A stretch of 55,214 nucleotides of DNA from an uncultured Sulfitobacter sp. (GTDB lineage: Bacteria; Pseudomonadota; Alphaproteobacteria; Rhodobacterales; Rhodobacteraceae). How positions within the stretch are numbered: position 1 is the first letter of the stretch; the number at the start of each line of letters is the position of its first letter. Below, piece by piece: positions 49,280-55,214 of this stretch. The position numbers and the translations under genes were made by a program. The stretch spans positions 1 to 55,214 of the forward strand of contig CALFWM010000022.1 in the NCBI GenBank assembly GCA_937928635.1. Reading direction: 5' to 3'. Below the pieces are notes generated by a model. The model saw nothing but the letters and a program-made list of their open reading frames with translations, was not told the origin of the DNA and searched no databases.

Positions 49280-49720
49280 ATGGCGGAGATAAAAGAAAAA
49301 AACCCTCTAATTCTTAAAGAGCAGATGTGCTTTGCGCTCTATTCCACGTCGCGGGCGATCACCAAGAAGTACTCGGAAATACTCTCTCATCTAGAGGTCA
49401 CCTACCCGCAATATCTGACGCTTCTCGCTCTGTGGGAAAACGACGGTATGAGCGTGAATGAACTGGCCCATGCGTTGGATATGGAAGGGGCGACCATGAC
49501 CCCTTTGGTGCAACGAATGGAAAAACTTGGTCTTGTGGTGCGGAAGCGAAATTCAGATGACGAGCGGCGCGTCAATGTCATGCTGACCCAGAAGGGGCGC
49601 AAGATGCGCACAGAAGCGGTTTCTATCCCGATGACTTTTGGCTGTTCGATTGGGGTCAGTGATGAAGAGGCAGCGGTCATGGTTGCTGAACTCAAAAAGA
49701 TACGTGATCGGCTAGAATAA
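49280..49720 (+). CDS. ohrR: two-cysteine OhrR-type MarR-family peroxide-sensing regulator
   Basis: Start at MAEIKEKNPLILKEQ with AGAGG upstream; 146 residues. The reactive Cys17 lies in EQMCFALYSTSRAITKKYSEIL, followed by TYPQYLTLLALWE, both diagnostic of OhrR. A second Cys122 (MTFGCSIG) lies 105 residues later, the same spacing as in the two-Cys OhrR of Xanthomonas. The wing has SDDERRVNVMLT. It should repress until an organic hydroperoxide oxidises Cys17. Downstream is not ohr but an exported hydrolase and a RidA protein. Confidence 0.9.
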   Translation: MAEIKEKNPLILKEQMCFALYSTSRAITKKYSEILSHLEVTYPQYLTLLALWENDGMSVNELAHALDMEGATMTPLVQRMEKLGLVVRKRNSDDERRVNVMLTQKGRKMRTEAVSIPMTFGCSIGVSDEEAAVMVAELKKIRDRLE

Positions 49721-49756
49721 TCCCGCAACGTCAGGGCAATAGCGTAAAGAACTGAC

Positions 49757-49815
49757 TATTTAGATAGTGGACTATTGACATGTGCACTATCTAAATAATA
49801 AAACTAGTGCACTAG
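49757..49815 (+). promoter_or_regulatory. promoter with OhrR-type operators
   Basis: A -35 box TTGACA (49775-49780) precedes an AT-rich -10 region near 49796-49803. It is framed by 13-bp inverted arms TATTTAGATAGTG (49757) and CACTATCTAAATA (49785). Near-palindrome ATAGTGGACTAT (49764) and perfect CTAGTGCACTAG (49804-49815) share the ATAGTG/TAGTGCACTA core. The layout suits repression by OhrR. Confidence 0.75.
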
Positions 49816-49851
49816 ACAATATTCCCTTTCACCCTCTACCAGGAGAATAAA

Positions 49852-50616
49852 ATGCAAATTCGAAAGTTCTTAACGTCCACGTTTGTTGCCATAGGCCTCA
49901 CGGTCAGTGGTGCTGCCGCCACGCTCGCAGAAGAGCTTAAGGCCAAGACAGTCGTATTGGTCCATGGCGCATTCGCGGACGGCAGTTCATGGAGCGCGGT
50001 TTCCCCGCTGTTGCGTGAGGCTGGTCTGAAAGTCATCGCTGTTCAAAACCCCCTCGATTCTCTGGCGGGTGACGTCGCCTACACCAACCGCGCCATAGAC
50101 CGTGCCGAGGGCCCTGTTGTTCTGGTCGGTCATTCTTGGGGCGGTATGGTCATTACGCAAGCAGGTGGGCATGACAAGGTCCAGTCGCTGGTTTATGTCG
50201 CGGCCTATGCGCCTGATGTTGGCCAGTCTCTGGGTCAGGCCGCGATGCTGGACGTCTATCCGGCCCCGGGTCTTGGGGCACTTCAGCAGGATACCGCTGG
50301 CTATTTCTATCTGCCAGAAGCCGCCGCCGCTGAATTCTTCGCCCATGATCTGTCAGCAGATCAGGCTACATTCATTGCCGACAGTCAGGGATTGCTGAAC
50401 AGCAAGGCATTGGAAGAACCGGTCACCCATGCCGCCTGGAAGGATAAACCCTCCTTTTTCGCCATCGCGGGCGATGACCAGATGACACCAACACCCCTGC
50501 AACGTGAATTCGCCAAGAAAATCGGAGCGACGTCGGCTGAGGTCCCTTCAAGCCATGTTGTGATGGTCTCAAACCCGCAGTTTGTCGCGGATATGATCAT
50601 CCAGGCGGCGAAGTAA
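49852..50616 (+). CDS. exported alpha/beta hydrolase
   Basis: 254 residues with a Sec signal peptide (about 1-26, ending AAATLA-EE). The hydrolase fold has an oxyanion segment VVLVHGAFADGSSW, nucleophile elbow GHSWGG (Ser95), Asp in IAGDDQMTP and His in PSSHVVMVSNP. It is close to the salicylate-esterase/EstC-like group. The start follows CCAGGAGAATAAA. It is controlled by the OhrR-type promoter and followed after 28 bp by an exported RidA gene. The substrate is probably an ester or lactone formed under oxidative stress, which is an inference. Confidence 0.9.
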   Translation: MQIRKFLTSTFVAIGLTVSGAAATLAEELKAKTVVLVHGAFADGSSWSAVSPLLREAGLKVIAVQNPLDSLAGDVAYTNRAIDRAEGPVVLVGHSWGGMVITQAGGHDKVQSLVYVAAYAPDVGQSLGQAAMLDVYPAPGLGALQQDTAGYFYLPEAAAAEFFAHDLSADQATFIADSQGLLNSKALEEPVTHAAWKDKPSFFAIAGDDQMTPTPLQREFAKKIGATSAEVPSSHVVMVSNPQFVADMIIQAAK

Positions 50617-50644
50617 TCCAACATCTAACACCGAGGAAACGACA

Positions 50645-51124
50645 ATGAAAAATGTTCTTATCTCCGGGGTCGCAGCACTTGCTTTCAGCGCCGCCGCGGC
50701 AACTGCAGAAGATGCACGGACTGGTGTCTACCCATCTGGCAACGTGCCCATCGCGCCCTATTCACCGGGCATCAAAACAGCCAACGGATTTCTCTATGTT
50801 TCTGGTCAGATCCCGTATGTGGATGGCGCGATCCCAGCCCATGCCAGCGACGGGGAAAATGATGTTCAGGACCAGACCAAAATCGTGATGGAAAACATCC
50901 GCGCCGTGTTGGCAGAGGCGGGTTATGATCTGAATGATGCGGTCCGGGCCACCGTCTTTATCACCGATATTGCAGGCTATGGTGCCTTCAATGAGGTATA
51001 CGGAACCTACTGGGGTGAAGGCGATCTGCCCCCCGCCCGCGCGGCGGTCGAAGTTGGTGCCTTGCCCGGTGGTAAACCGGATGCACCCGTGTTGGTCGAA
51101 GTTTCAATGATTGCCTACAAATAG
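50645..51124 (+). CDS. exported RidA/YjgF-family protein
   Basis: 159 residues with a Sec signal peptide (cleavage near TAEDA) and the Rid core: GNVPIAPYSPGIKTANGFLYVSGQIP, then QTKIVMENIRAVLAEAGYDLNDAVRATVFITDIAGY and PARAAVEVGALPG. RidA deaminates reactive enamines; the conserved Arg in PPARAAVEV is the usual substrate-binding residue. Most Rid proteins are cytoplasmic, so an export signal is noteworthy. It is in an operon with the hydrolase and followed by a 12-bp hairpin. Confidence 0.9.
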   Translation: MKNVLISGVAALAFSAAAATAEDARTGVYPSGNVPIAPYSPGIKTANGFLYVSGQIPYVDGAIPAHASDGENDVQDQTKIVMENIRAVLAEAGYDLNDAVRATVFITDIAGYGAFNEVYGTYWGEGDLPPARAAVEVGALPGGKPDAPVLVEVSMIAYK

Positions 51125-51162
51125 TCCCTCACGGCTTTTGGCCCGGGCAAATGTGAAACGCG

Positions 51163-51190
51163 AATTGCCAGCCCAACCGGGCTGGCAATT
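51163..51190. terminator. hairpin terminator between RidA and TetR genes
   Basis: Perfect 12-bp arms (AATTGCCAGCCC and GGGCTGGCAATT) enclose AACC. TT ends the arm, so it could stop transcription in both directions between the convergent operons. Confidence 0.75.
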
Positions 51191-51266
51191 TCGCTGGTCA
51201 AAGCCGAGGTGACACAAGCGCCCAGGCCTTGAGAAAAACCGGTACACAAGCCTGCATTCTATTCCC

Positions 51267-51836
51267 TCACTTCGCAAGACGCGTGTTCAAAAGCTCAAGC
51301 GCATCGTCAAACATGGCGATGTCCTCTTCTGCTCTTGCGCCCAGCTGTGCCCCTTCCAGCAGCGAAAGGGTTGCAGTGGCTTCCGCGGCTGGTGCTGTCA
51401 CATCGCTGATGGACCCATCTTGCCTGCCCAACTCAAAGACACCGGTTAACCAACGGACGATCATCGCCCGAAACTGGCCGATATGCGTGATGACCTCCGG
51501 TGACAGACTTTCCCGGCTGGCGGAAAATGACACACACAAACACAGGCTCTTGCCGTCGTTCAATGCGCCACGGTAGAGGGCTATCAATGCGGCCAGCCGT
51601 CCGGACCCTGTTGGTGTGCCATCCTCTATTTCAGTACAGGCTTCCTGAATGGCCGTCGCATAGCGTTGCATAAGCGCGACCGACAAAGCGGCTTTTGTCG
51701 GAAAGTGATAGTGGATGCTTGCCTTGCGAATGCCAACATCATTGGCCAGATCCGCATAGCTAAAGCCATCAAAACCACGGGCACGCACGGCACGCTCGGC
51801 TGAATCCAGCAGGTCTGCTTTTGTATCAATTGGCAT
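51267..51836 (-). CDS. TetR-family transcriptional regulator
   Basis: Start at MPIDTKADLLDSAERAVRARG; 189 residues. The HTH is FDGFSYADLANDVGIRKASIHYHFPTKAALSVALMQRY, typical TetR. The C-terminal domain includes GALNDGKSLCLCVSFSASRE, a Cys-rich stretch that may take part in sensing. The start overlaps the amine oxidase stop by 11 bp, so it is the last gene of the cupin-SDR-oxidase operon. The palindrome at 54361 is its likely operator. Confidence 0.92.
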   Translation of the reverse strand: MPIDTKADLLDSAERAVRARGFDGFSYADLANDVGIRKASIHYHFPTKAALSVALMQRYATAIQEACTEIEDGTPTGSGRLAALIALYRGALNDGKSLCLCVSFSASRESLSPEVITHIGQFRAMIVRWLTGVFELGRQDGSISDVTAPAAEATATLSLLEGAQLGARAEEDIAMFDDALELLNTRLAK

Positions 51837-52902
51837 AGGCGGCATCCTTTGTGGTGGTGCCGATTGACCGCGCGACATTCTCTGCGGCTTCCAGCGCGCC
51901 TTCGATATAGCCGCCAAACTGGGGGGCCACTTCTGTGCCGGCAAAGCGGAGCTGGCCGGCCCACAGATCGACCATCGCGCCCGGCAACCCATAAGTGGGA
52001 TGCGCATAGAGCGGCTGTTTGTCCGCCTGCGTCGAGGTCCGCGTGTCAAACGCCCAATCCTTGATGAACAACTTCCTGGGGTTGGCCGCCTCTGCGCCGA
52101 AAAGCCGGGTGAACTGCGCCAGGACCTGCTGGCGCAGAGCCTGCTCATCCGCGCGCCCTTGTGGTGGAACACCGATAAACCCGAACAGCGCATAGGGCCC
52201 CCCTTTGGCTGGGGACGCATCATGGACTTCTGCCATAGGGCCAAACCTGCTCATTGCGTCGCCCGACAGCCCGGCATCGCGCCAAAACGGTGTGTCATAG
52301 ACCGCAATCGCCTTTGCCTGCCCTGCCATCCAGGTCGCAATGCCCTGCATCGCGCGGATCGTGCCCGCAGGCAAAGCGGGTTCGAATGCGATCTCGGCTG
52401 CGACGCGGGGCGGCAGCGCCAGCACGACCGTTTCCGCCGTCAGCGTGGTGCTATCGGCAAGGCGTGCGGTGATCTTGCCGCCGCTACCCCGCGTCAGGCC
52501 GGTGACAGGCGTATTAAGACGTTTGCGCGCATCGGGCAGGCGGTCTGCCAACGTCTGGGTCAGATGCGCCAAGCCCCCTTTGAGCCGCCATGACCCCTCC
52601 ATCGAGGCAAAGCCACGGCCACGCTGCACATTCTGCTGCTCATCCTCAAAAGACAGGATGCCCCTGGAAAACTGGTCAAACTTTTCCAGCTTGAGCTTGT
52701 TGATCAGGGCAGCGATGCGGGGCTGGCCCGGCCAGAACCACGCAGGCCCCATATCGAAATAGCCCGCATCGAGCCTTTCCGTCTTGATCCGCCCGCCAAA
52801 GCGCGCCCGCGCCTCAACCAGCATGTAGTCATGGCCTTGCGCTTCAAGCTGTTCGGCCAAAGCAAGACCGGATAATCCGCCACCAATAATCAGAGTTTGC
52901 AT
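51826..52902 (-). CDS. flavin-containing amine oxidase family protein
   Basis: Start at MQTLIIGGGLSGLALAEQL; 358 residues. It has the FAD Rossmann motif GGGLSG, EARARFGGRIKTERLDAGYFDMGPAWFWPGQPR (the GG motif typical of monoamine-oxidase-type flavoproteins), and the C-terminal FAD-contact RFAGTEVAPQFGGYIEGALEAAENVA. The family oxidises amines or related substrates. It starts 1 nt after the SDR stop. No signal peptide is seen, so it is cytoplasmic. Confidence 0.9.
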   Translation of the reverse strand: MQTLIIGGGLSGLALAEQLEAQGHDYMLVEARARFGGRIKTERLDAGYFDMGPAWFWPGQPRIAALINKLKLEKFDQFSRGILSFEDEQQNVQRGRGFASMEGSWRLKGGLAHLTQTLADRLPDARKRLNTPVTGLTRGSGGKITARLADSTTLTAETVVLALPPRVAAEIAFEPALPAGTIRAMQGIATWMAGQAKAIAVYDTPFWRDAGLSGDAMSRFGPMAEVHDASPAKGGPYALFGFIGVPPQGRADEQALRQQVLAQFTRLFGAEAANPRKLFIKDWAFDTRTSTQADKQPLYAHPTYGLPGAMVDLWAGQLRFAGTEVAPQFGGYIEGALEAAENVARSIGTTTKDAAYAN

Positions 52903-52903
52903 G

Positions 52904-53587
52904 TCAAAAACTTTCTGATGCAGGCCGCATGTCAAGCTCATGCGTCCATGTTGATTTGGGTTGATGTGCCAGCTGCCAATACACCTCGGCGATGTCGTCT
53001 GGCTTCATCATTTTCGCTGGATCAAGACTGTGCAGATCGCGCGAACGTTCTGTGTCAATGATCCCGTCCAGTATGGTGTGGCACACGTGAACGCCTGCTG
53101 GCTGATATTCCCGCGCCAACGATTGGGTCAGCCCCCGCAGCGCGAATTTGGCACTGGCAAAGGCAGAGAACCGCGCCCCACCGCGTAAGGAGGCCGTGGC
53201 ACCCGAGACGATGAACGTGCCGCCGCCCGCGCGCGTCATGGGCTGCAATGTTGACTGCGCCAGCAAGACGGCCGTCTGCACCATAGATGTCCAGGTCCGG
53301 CTGTAATCCTCAAGGCGCGTTTCCGTGAAAGGCGCGATGACCAGTTCGGCCGTGTTGTGCACCACGACGCTGGGCGGGCCATGTTCTGCAATGATTCCCG
53401 CGATACTGGCCGGGACCGCAGTGCTGTCGGCCAGATCAAGCACGTGGAAATCACCCACGGGCGCGACGGGCTGCGTGCGGCCAAGCCCAACGGGGTGATA
53501 CCCGCCTGCCTCAAACCGTGCGAGGAGGGATTGGCCAAGACCAGCCCCAGCCCCGGCGACAAGTGCCAGTTTCTTACCCATAGCCAT
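52904..53587 (-). CDS. SDR-family oxidoreductase with altered catalytic Tyr
   Basis: Start at [16 protein letters not shown]; the ATG overlaps the cupin stop (TGATG). 227 residues. The cofactor-binding GAGAGLG and structural HNTAEL are present. The normal Tyr-x3-Lys appears as Phe143-x3-Lys147 (SAFASAKFAL), so the catalytic Tyr is replaced by Phe. Such FxxxK SDRs form a recognisable subgroup that may have other activity or be regulatory. It sits between the cupin and the amine oxidase genes. Confidence 0.88.
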   Translation of the reverse strand: MAMGKKLALVAGAGAGLGQSLLARFEAGGYHPVGLGRTQPVAPVGDFHVLDLADSTAVPASIAGIIAEHGPPSVVVHNTAELVIAPFTETRLEDYSRTWTSMVQTAVLLAQSTLQPMTRAGGGTFIVSGATASLRGGARFSAFASAKFALRGLTQSLAREYQPAGVHVCHTILDGIIDTERSRDLHSLDPAKMMKPDDIAEVYWQLAHQPKSTWTHELDMRPASESF

Positions 53588-54255
53588 CAGACCGCCGGTG
53601 GCTTTGCGTGTGGCAGATGGCCGGTCTTGACCCAAACCTTGGCGCCATTCGGACCTGCAACAGCAGATACAGACTGACCTTCAGGCACGCGCAGCCATGC
53701 GCCCTTGCCAAGCGTGTCGCCGCCTTCGTCAACCGAGCCGTCAATGACCAGCAGTTCAATCCCGCCCGCATCGCTATTGGCATAGGTCGCACCAGCGTCG
53801 ATATGGCTGTAGGTGACCGTTTCACGGCTGTCCTGATGCAGCATCGCGGTGGCGACCCCATCGACAGGTGCGGCCAGCTCATCAGCCATCGTTTTGTGGA
53901 ACTGGTTGCGATCATCCATGTCGAACTGCCAGAGCTTCACAAAGATCGTGCACCCGGCATCAGAGCCCGGCGTGTGCTCTGATGTGGGCGGGTTGCGCAC
54001 ATAGGTTCCCGCAGGGAAATCGCCATGTTCGTCCTGAAAGACACCATCGAGCACGATGAATTCCTCACCACCGGTATGGGTATGGGCTGAAAACTTGCTG
54101 TTGGGCGCATAGCGCACGATGGTTGTGGCACGTGCGACCTCGCCCCCGATGCGGTCCAGCATCCGCCGGTCCACACCCGGCATCGGCGAGGGGTTCCACT
54201 CAAGCTGATCAGAGTGGACCACCACGCGCTCACTAAAGTCTGCATTCAGTTCCAT
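53587..54255 (-). CDS. ChrR-like cupin domain protein (bicupin)
   Basis: The 222-residue protein has a first cupin with metal ligands His58, His60 and Glu64 ([14 protein letters not shown]) followed by [18 protein letters not shown] second, less conserved cupin is at about 130-215 ([26 protein letters not shown]). It resembles the cupin half of ChrR, the anti-sigma factor for singlet-oxygen response in Rhodobacter, but lacks the N-terminal zinc-binding anti-sigma domain. It is the first gene of the TetR operon. A role in oxidation or isomerisation of the operon substrate is plausible. Confidence 0.87.
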   Translation of the reverse strand: MELNADFSERVVVHSDQLEWNPSPMPGVDRRMLDRIGGEVARATTIVRYAPNSKFSAHTHTGGEEFIVLDGVFQDEHGDFPAGTYVRNPPTSEHTPGSDAGCTIFVKLWQFDMDDRNQFHKTMADELAAPVDGVATAMLHQDSRETVTYSHIDAGATYANSDAGGIELLVIDGSVDEGGDTLGKGAWLRVPEGQSVSAVAGPNGAKVWVKTGHLPHAKPPAV

Positions 54256-54360
54256 ATTTTTTTCCTTTCAACCTTGGTGGGTCCGGGTCTTGGGCTGCGG
54301 CGCGCGGATGCGCTGTGACCAATGTCCGCCACGCATTGGGGGTTTGTCTCATAAATATCT

Positions 54361-54374
54361 ACCTACTAGTAGGT
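54361..54374. promoter_or_regulatory. candidate TetR operator ACCTACTAGTAGGT
   Basis: A perfect 14-bp palindrome lies about 105 bp upstream of the cupin start. The TACCTACTAGTAGGTA-type sequence is a common operator of TetR regulators in proteobacteria. It indicates autoregulation of the cupin-SDR-oxidase-TetR operon. Confidence 0.8.
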
Positions 54375-54446
54375 TTATCAAATTGCAAGCCCCTAATGCA
54401 TTTTTTCAGACGCCCCGTTAAGGTAGCGACACGATTGCCTTGCCAA

Positions 54447-55074
54447 ATTAAAGCGCCCGATCTTTAAACTGAGACATATCCGGCAACCTTAAAATAGTTC
54501 AGCACTCTTATGGTGAGAAATGGTCGCAAATTTCCGTGAGCGTGTGGAACGTGTCAGTGAATGCTCGTGCGCCGCTCGCTTTCAGCTTCGAGAACGCCGT
54601 CTCGATGGCATTCAGCTCGCATCCGCCAGCGCATCTGCCAGTTCAGGCATCGTCATGTCGCCGTCCTGGCGAAACAGGTTGATCATAAAAGCGCGATGGG
54701 GATCAAACATCCCCTTCCTGCGAGGGCGACCTTTAAAGCGCCCCGCCTAAAACTTGAATCACCGATGCCCTGCCGCGCTCCGCGCTCTCGGGACATCGAC
54801 GATAAGTGATGCTTCACGTTAAAGGCGGGACGCTATAGGCGCGGCGTTCGCCTGCTCGGTGCGCCGGATCGCAAGCCCCCATCGCACCCTTGTTGCTGGT
54901 AATAACTTCAGACGCAACGCCGCCGCGTGCCCACTTACCCTTCTTCAACCAACTTCTGAAACCGCGCCCACAGCGCGTCCGGCGAAGATGCAGACATGTC
55001 CCATCCTCCTAAACGGGATGAACCACATCTGATTTCTCAAGGGACGCCGTCACGATTCAGGTTTTGGGTCGGAC
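54447..55074 (-). mobile_element. decayed IS630-family element
   Basis: One end carries TTAAAGCGCCCGATCTTTAA (54449). The other carries TTCAGGTTTTGGGTCGGAC (55056-55074), the inverted form, and is cut by the IS3 end. Minus-strand coding remnants run from 54995: SASSPDALWARFQKLVEEG; after a frameshift, HAAALRLKLLPATRVRWGLA; after a MITE, GRPRRKGMFDPHRAFMINLF and DGDMTMPELADALADA; then, past a deletion, NAIETAFSKLKASGARAFTD and a stop before ECWNYF. These match the HTH, linker and C-terminus of IS630 transposases. Confidence 0.8.
54733..54836 (+). repeat. MITE-II copy inside the IS630 relic
   Basis: The ends read TTTAAAGCGCCCCGCCTAAA and, inverted, TATAGCGTCCCGCCTTTAA. The centre shares CTGCCGCGCTCCG and CGGGACATCGACGATAA with the copy at 25498. 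It interrupts the transposase frame between the HTH and GRPRRKG parts. Confidence 0.8.
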
Positions 55075-55214
55075 GGTAATCCCCCCATTTTTAAGGGGGT
55101 GCAGCCGTAGAATTCACGCGGCTGTTTTCAGTTTCATAGCGGGTGTGATGCCGCCGATGCCCATGTTGGGTCGCTCATTGTTGTAAGTCCATAGCCATTC
55201 AGTCGCCTGGTCTT
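55075..55214 (-). mobile_element. IS3-family element, 3' end (truncated by window edge)
   Basis: The terminal sequence GGTAATCCCCCC at 55075 is the inverted match of the IS3 terminus at 128. The orfB C-terminus is at 55114-55214: the minus-strand reading ATEWLWTYNNERPNMGIGG then TPAMKLKTAA and stop is the conserved end of the IS3 rve transposase. Orientation is the same as at the left edge. It inserted in the end of the IS630 relic. Confidence 0.87.

Noticed and set aside
1..55214. CRISPR arrays, rRNA or tRNA genes
   Set aside because: No regularly spaced direct repeats and no cloverleaf or rRNA-like stretches were recognised by eye; a covariance-model scan was not possible here.

Overview
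The window looks like a piece of an alphaproteobacterial genome, most likely Rhodobacteraceae (Roseobacter group). This rests on protein character: TRAP transporters, a Hint-domain secreted-type protein, a hexameric tyrosine-coordinated heme protein, a cbb3 oxidase cluster, LivFGMHJ-type transport and OhrR/AraC/GntR regulators in moderately GC-rich DNA. No rRNA, tRNA, replication gene or CRISPR array was recognised. It reads as an accessory island: metabolic and stress operons separated by transposon debris. Both window edges lie inside IS3-family elements of the same orientation with the same terminal sequence, so the segment is bounded by, or was assembled up to, IS copies.

Layout. 0-0.4 kb: IS3 end inserted in a tyrosine recombinase relic. 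0.8-1.6 kb: AraC regulator. 2.0-11.1 kb: a GntR-controlled amino-acid-type catabolic locus (DadA-like oxidase, TRAP dctPQM, proC and a Usp protein on one strand; GntR and an Asp/Glu racemase-family protein on the other; then a ThDP enzyme whose promoter carries the same palindrome as the GntR/DadA promoter). 11.3-12.6 kb: TetR/AhpD-like pair. 12.8-23.1 kb: a probable nitric-oxide/micro-oxic island: small protein, group III truncated globin, membrane protein, YeaR-like DUF1971 protein, ccoNOQP, two extra membrane proteins, ccoI and ccoS; opposite these fdxA, a DUF488 protein, a hexameric tyrosine-coordinated heme protein and an NsrR-type Rrf2 regulator. 23.1-34.2 kb: a patchy, partly AT-rich zone with IS21, IS256 and IS3 relics, MITEs, a Hint protein, a dihydrolipoamide-dehydrogenase-like flavoprotein, Dps, two small ORFs behind another NsrR-like site, two paralogous AraC regulators around an alpha/beta hydrolase, and a decayed MarR/OhrR locus. 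34.2-45.0 kb: an eight-gene operon (aldehyde dehydrogenase, GMC oxidoreductase, branched-chain-type ABC transporter, DsbA-like, SnoaL-like), then YceI and an AraC/FeaR-like regulator. 45.1-49.1 kb: recombinase relic, ThDP enzyme and aldehyde dehydrogenase pair. 49.3-51.1 kb: two-Cys OhrR regulator with an exported hydrolase and an exported RidA protein. 51.3-54.3 kb: cupin-SDR-flavin amine oxidase-TetR operon behind a TetR-like palindrome. 54.4-55.2 kb: decayed IS630 with a MITE inside it and an IS3 element at its end.

How it works together. The most coherent idea is that the cbb3/globin cluster, the heme-protein operon, nsrR itself and the small ORFs near 29 kb share a 23-bp NsrR-like site (12816, 22361, 23058, 28537), making a local NO-responsive regulon. 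Two families of about 100-bp MITEs and a duplicated, decayed copy of the OhrR promoter show that the region has been rearranged repeatedly. All assignments come from reading the sequence; no database search was run.
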